From Woeseiaceae bacterium (GTDB lineage: Bacteria; Pseudomonadota; Gammaproteobacteria; Steroidobacterales; Woeseiaceae), in the NCBI GenBank assembly GCA_024640365.1, contig JAHEFE010000002.1, forward strand, positions 81,380-145,379: a stretch of 64,000 bases of DNA, in the 5' to 3' direction. Below the pieces are notes generated by a model. The model saw only the letters and a list, made by a program, of their open reading frames with translations, had not been told where the DNA came from and ran no database searches. Below are positions 55,781-64,000 of the stretch, in pieces (within the stretch, counting starts at the first letter, position 1; every line of letters begins with the position of its first letter). Both the position numbers and the translations under genes were made by a program.

Positions 55781-55806
55781 CATTTTTTGCGCTATCGCAA
55801 AAAATG
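55781..55806. promoter_or_regulatory. Perfect 11-bp inverted repeat, probable FNR-type operator shared by ubiU and ubiT
   Basis: CATTTTTTGCG (55781-55791), spacer CTAT, CGCAAAAAATG (55796-55806): perfect 11-base arms. The core TTGCG-N4-CGCAA has the geometry of an FNR box (TTGAT-N4-ATCAA) with the last two half-site bases changed. The centre lies about 62 bases from the ubiU start and 65 from the ubiT start, so one site could serve both. On the ubiU side AATAAT (55769-55764, five of six -10 bases) would place the palindrome near -36 to -41. Role inferred, not proven. Confidence 0.7.
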
Positions 55807-55858
55807 CAGAGCGTTCCGCGTTAGCGTGGCGTTGCCTGAATGCTATGGAAGAAAGAGC

Positions 55859-56353
55859 GTGAGTCATCCTGTTGAAACCCGTGAGCGGCCATCACCATTT
55901 TTTGGTCGAATTGCTGTAAATCTGGCCCGTCCGCTTCTGCGTTACACGCCACTGCCATTGCAAAGAATTGGCATGGAGTCGATTCTGAATGATCTGTTTG
56001 CTCGTCCTTTACAGGAGGGCAGGCTCGACTTTCTCGAAAATCGTAGCGTTATGATAGACATTAGCGATCTCGATTACCGTTGGGTGATCTCCCTATATCG
56101 CGGTCGCATCCTGTTGCTTGATAGTAGTCAGGGTGCCGAAGTGACTATCCGGGGTGACAGCAGGCAGTTTCTGGCGCTTGGTTTACGCACTGAAGATCCC
56201 GACATGTTCTTTTTTCAGCGACGTCTTGCTGTTCGTGGTGATACCGAACTTGGGCTCGGCATGAAAAACTTTCTCGACAGTATTGATGCCGATGACCTAC
56301 CCGCCATCATCGGGCTGATTCCCGGTGGACTAAAAAAACGTTTTCTCGCCTAA
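55859..56353 (+). CDS. ubiT: Ubiquinone biosynthesis accessory factor UbiT (SCP2 domain)
   Basis: About 164 residues of SCP2-like lipid-binding fold. The core EGRLDFLENRSVMIDISDLD, then PDMFFFQRRLAVRGDTELGL and MKNFLDSID, matches E. coli UbiT. It binds ubiquinone intermediates for the UbiUV complex under anaerobiosis. I use GTG at 55859 with GGAAG about seven bases upstream; the frame is open to 55667, but that region overlaps ubiU and the palindrome. It ends before a bidirectional terminator. Confidence 0.9.
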   Translation: MSHPVETRERPSPFFGRIAVNLARPLLRYTPLPLQRIGMESILNDLFARPLQEGRLDFLENRSVMIDISDLDYRWVISLYRGRILLLDSSQGAEVTIRGDSRQFLALGLRTEDPDMFFFQRRLAVRGDTELGLGMKNFLDSIDADDLPAIIGLIPGGLKKRFLA

Positions 56354-56386
56354 TGGCGTCTTGACGTAAAAAGAAGCTGCATAAAA

Positions 56387-56416
56387 AAAGGCCACTCACG
56401 TTAGTGAGTGGCCTTT
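56387..56416. terminator. Bidirectional intrinsic terminator between ubiT and the TonB receptor
   Basis: Thirteen-base arms AAAGGCCACTCAC (56387-56399) and GTGAGTGGCCTTT (56404-56416) with loop GTTA. Seven A at 56383-56389 supply a T run for the minus-strand TonB receptor transcript, and a short T run serves ubiT on the plus strand. This is the strongest terminator hairpin in the window. Confidence 0.93.
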
Positions 56417-56441
56417 GTGCTTTCAGCTAACTGCAGCTGGT

Positions 56442-59309
56442 TTACAGATTAAAGTTATGTTTGAAAATCAGCTGATATTGACGACCAAATGGATTGTGCG
56501 TCCGTGCATCAAAGTTCAAATCCTGGTCGGCAAACGGTGGGTTTTCGTCCGTTACGTTGGTGATATTGAAGGCCACGGTTGTGGCATCTTCGTTGAACGT
56601 GTAACTGTAATGGAAGTCCACCGTCGTCATCGCGCCAATCATATAGTTGTACTTATGATCCGGCGTTTTGTCATCGTTGTAGTTATCGATGTAACGAACA
56701 ACCAGCTTGGAGCTATGGGCGCCACTGGTATAGTTCAACCAGCCATTGCCGCGCCACCCCGGTATCGGGTTTGCCATATTGCTGTAGTTACGATTATCGA
56801 CCGCATCAATCGTGACCTGCGTGATTTGCCCGTTAACAACGCTGTCCACGCCGCTGATGTCGTATTTCAGGATCTGGCTGTAGTCGAGGCCAACGGTAAA
56901 AATGCCAGGGCTCGATGAAGGGAACTCATAACGTGCGCTGATATCGATGCCGTCGGTTTTCACGCTTGGGGCATTGACAAAGCTTGCAATGACTTTCCTG
57001 ATCTCGCCGCTGTATTGCAGGTTATCACCTGTTGCTGCTTCCGTAGCATCAGCCGGGTTACGCAGGATGTGTTCATCCCGGCAGTCCGGCGTACGGTTCA
57101 CGCAGAGCGCATTTTCGATGGAAACAATCGTCTGCGGCGTTTCTACGCCGATCACATCTTTGAAATCGATGTTCCAGTAGTCAATCGTGACGCTGGCGTT
57201 TTCGATCGGTGTAAATACAACACCCAGGTTATAGGTGGTTGCTGATTCAGGTTGCAGATCCGGATTACCACTAGATTCCGCGCCTTTATAACCCGTCGAT
57301 GGTGTGCCGCCGCCCTTGGGCACGTCAGTCAAAGGAATCAACGCTGTTTCGCGGTTAAACCGCTGATGCAGAGTCGGTGCCCGGAACGTGGTGCTCATTG
57401 AGCCGCGTAATGCCACCTTGTCATTCGCAGTCCACAGCAAAGCAACCTTGGGATCAATCGTATCGCCAATCTGACTGCCGTAGTCTTCGTAACGCAATGC
57501 CAACTGTGCTTCCAGCTTGTCAGCCAGTGGTACCGCCAGTTCGCCAAATACCGCATAGACGTCCTGGCTTTCATTCATTTCGGCGCCACCGCCAACAAAG
57601 ATGAACGAGTCAGGAATGGTTGCCAGCAAATTGCGTTTCACTTCGAGTGAATCTTCGCGGTACTGAACCCCGAAAGCGCCTTGAACTGTGCCAGCTGCCA
57701 TATCCCAGAGGTCACGCGTGAATACCGCATCGAATACCAGCAAGGATGCTGTTTGCGGGCTGAGGTCATTTGAGTCGCGAAGGTAAGCCTCTACAGAGGG
57801 ATCGTTCGGAATCGACGACCAGCGGGTGCTGAAAGGGTTAAACCACATACAGTTGCCGACACCTGGCGTGCCTGTTGCCGGGTCGCAACTCGGTCCACCA
57901 AAACCGTTCAAGGCATCGTGGAAGCGTTGTTGTACGACCGTGGGTGTCGATTCTCTGACTTCACTGGAGCTGTAACTGACCGAGGTATCAAACTCCCAGT
58001 CGCTGCCGATCTCGCCTTTCAGGCCGCCGACGAAGCGGTAGTTTTTATAATCACGCCAGGAATACGAGGGAGGGTAGTTCTGACCGAAGGGCCGCCCCAG
58101 GTATATACCGTCCATTCCCGTCCAGTTACCCGGGTTTTCTGCCGGAATTTTTTCAAATTTCAGCACCGGGAACGACGGTGAATTACGAATGTCACTGACA
58201 GAGTTGGTGTAATACGCCGCTTCGGCATAGAGTTCCAGCGTATCAGACAGCTCGTGTTTGAACGTTGACCAGACATTCACTTTCTCCTGGTCGTCGGACA
58301 GATCATAGTAGCTCGTGAAGTCATAGCCGCAACGGCCAAAGCCAAGGCCTTCAATTCCTAGTGGTGCTACGCCACCGGCGACGTTGAAGAATATGCCGCC
58401 ATTGGCTGTACAGCCAGGATCCGCTATCGGATAGCCAGAGCCTATTAGTGACTGCATCGTCGGTGCATAGGCCGCTCCAAACTGGTTCACATAGGCCAGG
58501 TAGGCCCCTAATTGGCCTCCCGCTATATCCGGAGTCAGAATAATCGCACCCGGTCCAGCCAGCGATGATGCACCGCGGTTGGCCTCCAGCTGTGCGGTAG
58601 TCCAGTCCAGCTGGCCGCCGTTAAGAGCTTCAACGCGGCTGTATGCGCCAGACACTACCAGGTTGGTCTTGTCGTTTGACCAGCCCCAAATGCCGCTGAC
58701 ATCCCACTCGGCCATATCCGGAGAGTTCCAGCGATTGCGATAGCTGCTGGATACCTCAAGGCCGTTAAACTCGGTGCGAGTAATAAAGTTGGCAACACCA
58801 GCGACCGCGTCAGAGCCGTAAGTAGCTGCGGCGCCGTCCTTCAAAATTTCGATACGCTCGATAGCGATGCTCGGAATCATGTTGATATCAACAAATGACG
58901 ATCCGTCGCCCGCTGACGACGAATGGATCGTCTGGCGTTTGCTGTTAAACAGCACCAGGGTCTTGTCGAGACCGAGGCCGCGCAGGTTGATGTTGGCAGT
59001 ACCGGTATTACGGTTCTGTGCGCCGAGTGCGTTGGAGCGGTTCTCGGAGCCGGTATTAATAACCAGGTTATTAACGATGTCCGTCGTCGTCGGAGCACCA
59101 AAAGACTCCAGTTCATTCCGGTCCATAACGCTTACTGGCAGGGCGCCCTGTGTATTTGCGCCTTTGATATACGAACCTGTAACCGTAATTTCTTCTATTT
59201 CTTCAGCCGGTTCTTGTGCAAACGCGCTACCGCCTGCAATGATTAGCGCCAGCGCGGAGGAGCTGGCAATGAGGTGTGCAACACCCCTGATTGATTTAAG
59301 TCGAAGCAT
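56442..59309 (-). CDS. TonB-dependent receptor
   Basis: A 955-residue outer-membrane receptor. Signal peptide ends near GGSAFAQEP; the TonB box region is EEITVTGSYI; the plug has SVMDRNELESFGAPTTTDIV and ANINLRGLGLDKTLVLFNSK, then IERIEILKDGAAATYGSDAV. A 22-strand type barrel follows, closing with FGRQYQLIFKHNF. The start at ATG 59309 has GAGGA eight bases upstream; the longer ATG at 59324 lacks a ribosome site. The substrate (sugar, peptide or siderophore) cannot be read from context. Monocistronic, with about 265 upstream bases. Confidence 0.94.
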   Translation of the reverse strand: MLRLKSIRGVAHLIASSSALALIIAGGSAFAQEPAEEIEEITVTGSYIKGANTQGALPVSVMDRNELESFGAPTTTDIVNNLVINTGSENRSNALGAQNRNTGTANINLRGLGLDKTLVLFNSKRQTIHSSSAGDGSSFVDINMIPSIAIERIEILKDGAAATYGSDAVAGVANFITRTEFNGLEVSSSYRNRWNSPDMAEWDVSGIWGWSNDKTNLVVSGAYSRVEALNGGQLDWTTAQLEANRGASSLAGPGAIILTPDIAGGQLGAYLAYVNQFGAAYAPTMQSLIGSGYPIADPGCTANGGIFFNVAGGVAPLGIEGLGFGRCGYDFTSYYDLSDDQEKVNVWSTFKHELSDTLELYAEAAYYTNSVSDIRNSPSFPVLKFEKIPAENPGNWTGMDGIYLGRPFGQNYPPSYSWRDYKNYRFVGGLKGEIGSDWEFDTSVSYSSSEVRESTPTVVQQRFHDALNGFGGPSCDPATGTPGVGNCMWFNPFSTRWSSIPNDPSVEAYLRDSNDLSPQTASLLVFDAVFTRDLWDMAAGTVQGAFGVQYREDSLEVKRNLLATIPDSFIFVGGGAEMNESQDVYAVFGELAVPLADKLEAQLALRYEDYGSQIGDTIDPKVALLWTANDKVALRGSMSTTFRAPTLHQRFNRETALIPLTDVPKGGGTPSTGYKGAESSGNPDLQPESATTYNLGVVFTPIENASVTIDYWNIDFKDVIGVETPQTIVSIENALCVNRTPDCRDEHILRNPADATEAATGDNLQYSGEIRKVIASFVNAPSVKTDGIDISARYEFPSSSPGIFTVGLDYSQILKYDISGVDSVVNGQITQVTIDAVDNRNYSNMANPIPGWRGNGWLNYTSGAHSSKLVVRYIDNYNDDKTPDHKYNYMIGAMTTVDFHYSYTFNEDATTVAFNITNVTDENPPFADQDLNFDARTHNPFGRQYQLIFKHNFNL

Positions 59310-59575
59310 GGCAATGATCCTCATTTTTCTGTTTTTGACACGTGGTGCCGGTATCTAATCTTGCTGACCCGTCTTAGAAAAATTTTAGAAGCCAGACTTA
59401 AAGATTATCAACGTTGCCTAAATTAACTTTCCCCATACACTTTGATCGTTAGCGGGTTTTTTGCAATCGTACAATTTGAGCTTTTATTAAGTACGAAAAT
59501 ACGTAACGAGCAATCTCCAGCATCATAGACTAAATTGAGCGTTTCTAACAGGTTCAGAGCGGTTTTCAGGGCCAA

Positions 59576-60781
59576 CTAGAATGACCAGCGATGCAAAGGT
59601 ACAGCCATACCGGCGGCGAAATTAGCGTGATGGCTCTCAAGCTCGATGTAACCATCCGTTGCTGCGAGCGAACTGAAGTCACCTGACGTATTTGTTGGCA
59701 CAGGTTGTGCTTCGGAAATGCCTGATTCATTTGCTATCAGTTTTACGGGCAAAAAACAGGTGAGAGGTGGCTTAAACGTTACCGTATCCCGTAACGTGAT
59801 CATTTCCTGCGCCCATGTTTTTCGCCGAGAGGCTGTTGAGAGAGCGGGCAACACATAGTGGCGACAACACACTAAAGTCGACACTGGATTTCCGGGTAAT
59901 GCGAAAACCACCTGGCCGTGAGGGCCGACTCCGAACCACATTGGTTTGCCTGGTCGCTGGCTGATCTTGTGAAAAACCACTGTTACGCCGAGTTCTGTAA
60001 GTACCGCAGGTACAAAATCAGCTTTTCCCATTGAGACACCGCCGCTAAGTACAAGTACATCGGCTGCCTCGAGATGAGCGGCGAGGCTTTCTTTCAGTTG
60101 AGAAAAATCGTCTAACAGATGCTCGTGCATGGAATTGGTAAATCCTTGCTGTTCCAGCATCGCCACGACGGCCGGCCCGTTCGACAACCGAATCTGGTGA
60201 TCTGCAATTGCTTGCCCGGCAGGAACTAATTCATTGCCGGTTGAAATGACATGCACGCGAGGTTGTTTGCTGACTTGCACTTGTGCCAAACCGCAGGATG
60301 CAATGATTGCGATGTCCATGGCGTTAATGCGGATTCCGGGGCTTAGAACGCAATGCGCTTTCTGATGATCGGAACCGCGTGGGTGGATGAATTGATTTGG
60401 TTGCGGCTCGTAATCGATTTCGATTTTCGCAATTCCTTTGCCTACACTAATTCGTTCCACCGGAATGACGCAGTCACATCCCACAGGTAGGACCGCGCCG
60501 GTCATGATTTCAATACAGTTACCTGGATCGGTAATGGTTTGAACCGGGTCGCCGGCGGCTTGCGTTCCCTGGATACGAAAGCTGCGCTCGCCGTTTGCGA
60601 ATGCTGCAAAGTTGATCGCAATGCCATCCATCGTAACCCGATCAAACGGAGGTTGGTCTCGCTCTGCGATTACAGTCTGTCGCAGAATTCTTCCTGTGGC
60701 AGCCTCAAGGGCTACTGGTTCGCTGCCGAAGTCGGGCATTGCGGCTAAGATGGCTTTGTTGGCTTCAGCGGTTGTTAGCAT
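59576..60781 (-). CDS. moeA: Molybdopterin molybdenumtransferase MoeA
   Basis: A 401-residue MoeA protein that inserts molybdate into adenylated molybdopterin. Domain order is typical: PPFDRVTMDGIA near the start, EIMTGAVLPVGCDCVIPVE, the MPT-binding RVHVISTGNELVPAG, and VLSGGVSMGKADFVP. The GNPVSTLVC stretch closes the central domain. It would supply cofactor to the formate dehydrogenase encoded at the other end of the window. It follows purD on the same strand after a 67-base gap. Confidence 0.94.
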   Translation of the reverse strand: MLTTAEANKAILAAMPDFGSEPVALEAATGRILRQTVIAERDQPPFDRVTMDGIAINFAAFANGERSFRIQGTQAAGDPVQTITDPGNCIEIMTGAVLPVGCDCVIPVERISVGKGIAKIEIDYEPQPNQFIHPRGSDHQKAHCVLSPGIRINAMDIAIIASCGLAQVQVSKQPRVHVISTGNELVPAGQAIADHQIRLSNGPAVVAMLEQQGFTNSMHEHLLDDFSQLKESLAAHLEAADVLVLSGGVSMGKADFVPAVLTELGVTVVFHKISQRPGKPMWFGVGPHGQVVFALPGNPVSTLVCCRHYVLPALSTASRRKTWAQEMITLRDTVTFKPPLTCFLPVKLIANESGISEAQPVPTNTSGDFSSLAATDGYIELESHHANFAAGMAVPLHRWSF

Positions 60782-60848
60782 TGTTTTGTGTTCCGGGGGC
60801 GCTGCATCAGCGCGTGACGTTGCTTACCTCGTACGCCAAAGGTAACAG

Positions 60849-62138
60849 TTATCGACGTTCCCTGGCGATAGCGCGGTGGCCGATGTCGGATCGACAAAAC
60901 GCGCCGGTCCAGTGGATCTCGGCAACCTGTCGGTAAGCGTTATCGCGTGCAGCTGACACCGTGTCACCGAGGCCAACGACGCACAGCACTCTGCCCCCAT
61001 TGGTAATGACCTGATCGTCGACAAGTTTTGTGCCCGCATGGAAAACTTTGGATGAATCGGACTCATGCTCTGGCAGACCATGAATGGTCTCGCCAACCTC
61101 GTAGCTATCCGGGTAGCCACCAGCCGCCATAACCACGCCAAGTGCGGCGCGTTCGTCCCATTCCGCATCTTGTGTCGCGAGCTGACCGTTGATGGTGGCC
61201 AGGCACAAAGCCGGCAGGTCAGATCTCAGCCTTGCCATAATGGGCTGCGTTTCGGGATCACCGAAGCGGCAATTAAATTCAAGAACCCTGGGAACACCGT
61301 CGCCGCCAATGATGATGCCCGCATACAAGAAGCCGAGGTAAGGAATGCCGTCTTCCTGTAAACCCTGCACAGTGGGCTGAATGACTTGCTCGAGTATTCG
61401 TTGTTGCATGTCAGTGGTGACAACGGGAGCGGGGGAGTAAGCGCCCATGCCGCCGGTATTGGGCCCCGTGTCACCGTCGTCGCGGGCTTTATGATCCTGA
61501 GATGTTGCCAGTGGCAAAATGTTCTCGCCATCAGTGATCACGATAAAACTGGCTTCTTCGCCCTCGAGAAACTCCTCGACAACAATTCGTTTGCCGGCAC
61601 TGCCAAAGCGTTTTTCGCCCAGCATTTGATGCGCCGCTTGCTGTGCTTCCTCAATTGTATGGGCAACGACGACGCCTTTGCCAGCGGCCAGGCCATCTGC
61701 TTTTACTACAATCGGCGCCCCGATTTTATCAATGTAGGCCAGAGCGGAATCCAGCTCAGTAAAAGACTCATAGGCAGCTGTTGGTATGTTATGGCGCTTG
61801 AGAAAGTCCTTGGTAAAGGCTTTCGAACCTTCCAGCTGAGCGGCTTGTGCGCTGGGACCGAAGCAGGGCAAACCGCGTGCCTTGAATGCGTCTACAACTC
61901 CTGCAACCAGCGGCACTTCCGGACCAACGATAGTCAATCCAATCGACTCAGATGCGGCGAGTTTGACCAGGCCCTCAATGTCATCGGCGGCTACGGTCAC
62001 ATTGCGAACGCCCGGTTCCAGCGCGCTGCCCGCATTACCGGGTGCAACCAGGACTTCACTGACCAGCTTTGATTGCGCGCACTTCCAGGCGAGAGCGTGT
62101 TCTCGTCCACCACTGCCGATAACCAGAACCTTCATCAT
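60849..62138 (-). CDS. purD: Phosphoribosylamine-glycine ligase PurD
   Basis: A 429-residue ATP-grasp enzyme, second step of purine synthesis. It opens MKVLVIGSGGREHALAWK-like (MMKVLVIGSGGREHALAW), with GPEVPLVAGVVDAF, PIVVKADGLAAGKGVVVAH, the metal-binding EFNCRFGDPETQPIM and the closing domain. The Met-Met start at 62138 is six bases after purH, so the two are co-transcribed in the fis-purH-purD order common in gammaproteobacteria. Confidence 0.96.
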   Translation of the reverse strand: MMKVLVIGSGGREHALAWKCAQSKLVSEVLVAPGNAGSALEPGVRNVTVAADDIEGLVKLAASESIGLTIVGPEVPLVAGVVDAFKARGLPCFGPSAQAAQLEGSKAFTKDFLKRHNIPTAAYESFTELDSALAYIDKIGAPIVVKADGLAAGKGVVVAHTIEEAQQAAHQMLGEKRFGSAGKRIVVEEFLEGEEASFIVITDGENILPLATSQDHKARDDGDTGPNTGGMGAYSPAPVVTTDMQQRILEQVIQPTVQGLQEDGIPYLGFLYAGIIIGGDGVPRVLEFNCRFGDPETQPIMARLRSDLPALCLATINGQLATQDAEWDERAALGVVMAAGGYPDSYEVGETIHGLPEHESDSSKVFHAGTKLVDDQVITNGGRVLCVVGLGDTVSAARDNAYRQVAEIHWTGAFCRSDIGHRAIARERR

Positions 62139-62144
62139 TCGGGG

Positions 62145-63695
62145 CTAGTGGCGGAAATGCCGCATGCCCGTAAAGACCATGGCAATACCGTGCTCGTTAG
62201 CTGCTGCAATAACTTCGTCGTCGCGTACTGAGCCGCCGGGTTGAATAATGGCAGCTGCACCCTGCTCGGCAGCGGCATCAATGCCATCGCGGAACGGGAA
62301 GAATGCATCCGAGGCCATGACTGCGCCCTTTACTGTAAGGCCTTCATCATGGGCTTTGATGGCGGCGATTCGAGTGCTGTAAACACGACTCATTTGACCC
62401 GCGCCCACACCCACTGTCATGCCGTCTTTGCAGAATACGATTGCATTCGATTTGACGAACTTCGTAACTTTCCAGGCAAATAGCATGTCAGTAATTTGTT
62501 CCGGGGTTGGTTTTACGCGGCTAACCACTTTGAGGTCTGCTGCCTCGATTTTTCCAGCATCCGAGGTCTGCACCAGCAAGCCGCCAGAGACCTTCTTAAA
62601 ATCCATACCTTGTGCTTTCTGGTCGGACCAGGAGCCCGTTTCGAGCACGCGCACATTGGTTTTTTCAGCGAGTATCGACAGCGCCGCTTTCTCGACCTCA
62701 GGGGCAAGAATCACTTCAACGAATTGTTTGTCGATGATGGCCCGGGCAGTGGCGGCGTTTAGTGGTCGATTAAAAGCCACAATGCCGCCGAATGCGGACG
62801 TTGGGTCTGTCGTGAACGCCCTCTGATAAGCAGCCAGGCAGTCGGCACCAATGGCCACACCACAGGGATTTGCGTGCTTGACGATTACGCAGGCAGGCTC
62901 GACAAACTGCTTCACACATTCGAGGGCAGCATCACTGTCCGCAATATTGTTGTAGGACAGCGCTTTGCCCTGTATCTGCTTGGCGGCGGCTAGGGAGCCG
63001 CTTTTTGCAGTGGCGTCGCGATAAAAGCTGGCTTCCTGGTGCGGGTTTTCGCCGTAGCGCAATTTTTCCACACGCTTGGCGGCATACAAGAATTGGTCGC
63101 CGAGCACATCATCACCCAATGACTGTGACAGGTAGTTCGTAATGGCGGTGTCGTAGGCCGCCGTATGTGCATAAGCTTTGGCAGCCAGACGGCGGCGCTC
63201 TTCCGCTGTGAGTGCCCCACGCTTGAGATCTTCAAGCACCTTGTTGTAATCATCCGGATCAACAATCACGGTGACACTGGTATTGTTTTTGGACGCCGCC
63301 CGTATCATTGCAGGGCCGCCTATATCAATATTTTCAATGGCGTCTGCAAGGCTGGCATCGGGATTGGCAATCGTTGCTTCGAAGGGGTAGAGGTTAACCG
63401 CAAGCAGATCAATGGGTTCAATGCCGTGTTTTGCCATGACGACCTCGTCCTGGCCGCGGCGCCCGAGCAGACCGCCATGAATGGTCGGATGCAAGGTCTT
63501 GACCCGCCCGTCCATGATTTCCGGAAAACCTGTCTTATCGGAAACTTCGATGGCAGCTATGCCTGCTTCACGAAGTTGGCGGCATGTACCACCGGTGGAT
63601 AGGATTTCAACGCCGAGACCAGCAAGGCCCTGCGCAAACTCGATAATACCGCGCTTGTCAGAAACGCTGATGAGCGCCCTGCGAATACCTGTCAT
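62145..63695 (-). CDS. purH: Bifunctional AICAR formyltransferase / IMP cyclohydrolase PurH
   Basis: A 516-residue protein carrying out the last two steps of IMP synthesis. The N-terminal MGS-like cyclohydrolase domain has [19 protein letters not shown] and [14 protein letters not shown], then [16 protein letters not shown]. The C-terminal transformylase has [36 protein letters not shown] and the closing [15 protein letters not shown]. It follows fis by 36 bases. Confidence 0.96.
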   Translation of the reverse strand: MTGIRRALISVSDKRGIIEFAQGLAGLGVEILSTGGTCRQLREAGIAAIEVSDKTGFPEIMDGRVKTLHPTIHGGLLGRRGQDEVVMAKHGIEPIDLLAVNLYPFEATIANPDASLADAIENIDIGGPAMIRAASKNNTSVTVIVDPDDYNKVLEDLKRGALTAEERRRLAAKAYAHTAAYDTAITNYLSQSLGDDVLGDQFLYAAKRVEKLRYGENPHQEASFYRDATAKSGSLAAAKQIQGKALSYNNIADSDAALECVKQFVEPACVIVKHANPCGVAIGADCLAAYQRAFTTDPTSAFGGIVAFNRPLNAATARAIIDKQFVEVILAPEVEKAALSILAEKTNVRVLETGSWSDQKAQGMDFKKVSGGLLVQTSDAGKIEAADLKVVSRVKPTPEQITDMLFAWKVTKFVKSNAIVFCKDGMTVGVGAGQMSRVYSTRIAAIKAHDEGLTVKGAVMASDAFFPFRDGIDAAAEQGAAAIIQPGGSVRDDEVIAAANEHGIAMVFTGMRHFRH

Positions 63696-63731
63696 GCGTG
63701 ACCTCCGATGCTGTCTCGCATCGAGAATAGT

Positions 63732-64000
63732 TTAACGAATCAATGAATAGGTCTTGAGTTTCTTACGCAGCGTGCCGCGGTTGATGCCGAGAATTCCGGC
63801 GGCCTGGCTCTGGTTGCCTGCAGTAAAATCCATGACTGCTTCGAATAATGGTCGCTCAACCTCACCAAGTACAAGTTCGTACAAATCGCCGGGACGGTCG
63901 CCGTCCAGCGTTGCGAAATAATTCTTTAGTGCGTCTTCGGTATGCGCTCGCAATGGTTTGCTGTTAGCCAAAGTCGGCTTGTCATTGCCCGTATTGTTCC
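63732..64000 (-). CDS. fis: DNA-binding protein Fis, 5' end beyond the window
   Basis: The Fis core is present: [20 protein letters not shown], then [20 protein letters not shown], and the [23 protein letters not shown]. The frame has no stop up to base 64000; the TTG at 63971 would give only 79 residues versus 98 in E. coli. The upstream residues [14 protein letters not shown] align with the N-terminal region of Fis, so the real start lies about ten codons outside the window. Fis is a nucleoid protein and global regulator. It heads the purH-purD operon here. Confidence 0.9.
   Translation of the reverse strand, partial: NNTGNDKPTLANSKPLRAHTEDALKNYFATLDGDRPGDLYELVLGEVERPLFEAVMDFTAGNQSQAAGILGINRGTLRKKLKTYSLIR

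Noticed and set aside
55667..55858. Upstream extension of ubiT
   Set aside because: The extra 64 residues overlap ubiU and the palindrome and are not protein-like; the GTG at 55859 with GGAAG matches the family start.

Overview
The window reads as chromosomal core sequence from a gammaproteobacterium. Evidence for this is the rhlB/trxA/rho arrangement (45.9-49.2 kb), fis-purH-purD at the right end, plsB, yrfG, cysQ, sohB and the UbiT/UbiU/UbiV trio. I cannot name a genus. HiPIP, a NAD-type formate dehydrogenase, a 960-residue-class TonB receptor and RquA point to a free-living, facultatively anaerobic, probably aquatic or sediment bacterium. I saw no tRNA, rRNA, CRISPR array, insertion sequence or integrase.

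Layout. 0-1.1 kb: a SYLF-domain protein and a small membrane protein. 1.1-6.9 kb (minus): formate dehydrogenase operon fdhD-fdsG-fdsB-fdsA. 7.1-10.8 kb: a Tat-exported HiPIP, a persulfide-dioxygenase-like metallohydrolase, an aminotransferase, and a DUF192 pair. 10.9-17.9 kb: a complete MoxR-DUF58-DUF4381-BatA-BatB-BatD operon. 17.9-27.6 kb: housekeeping and envelope genes (gloA, HAD phosphatase, OmpA-like, lipA, sohB, M48 lipoprotein, L,D-transpeptidase, PLP enzyme). 27.8-29.3 kb: a lone contractile-tail sheath gene. 29.5-33.0 kb (minus): outer-membrane protein, periplasmic binding protein, histidine kinase and receiver in one overlapping operon. 33.7-39.5 kb: small membrane protein, two GTPases, an alkyltransferase-like protein, a duplicated DsbA-fold protein, a hydrolase and a lipoprotein. 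39.5-50.1 kb: glk, plsB, trhO, ydcH-like, cysQ, yrfG, rhlB, trxA, rho, DUF3014.

The most interesting region is 50.6-56.4 kb: rquA (rhodoquinone synthesis), an FNR-type iron-sulfur regulator, ubiD, and the oxygen-independent ubiquinone hydroxylation genes ubiV, ubiU and ubiT. The ubiU and ubiT genes diverge around a perfect 11-bp inverted repeat whose core has FNR-box geometry (TTGCG-N4-CGCAA instead of TTGAT-N4-ATCAA). The FNR-type protein has Gly where E. coli FNR has the recognition residue Glu209. Together this looks like a self-contained anaerobic quinone module: UbiUVT makes ubiquinone without oxygen, RquA converts it to rhodoquinone, and a local iron-sulfur regulator may switch it.

56.4-64.0 kb (minus): TonB receptor, moeA (molybdenum cofactor, needed by the formate dehydrogenase), purD, purH and the 3' part of fis, which runs off the right edge.

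A recurring structural trait is that convergent genes meet stop-to-stop with zero space or with shared bases (five junctions), leaving no room for a conventional terminator between them.
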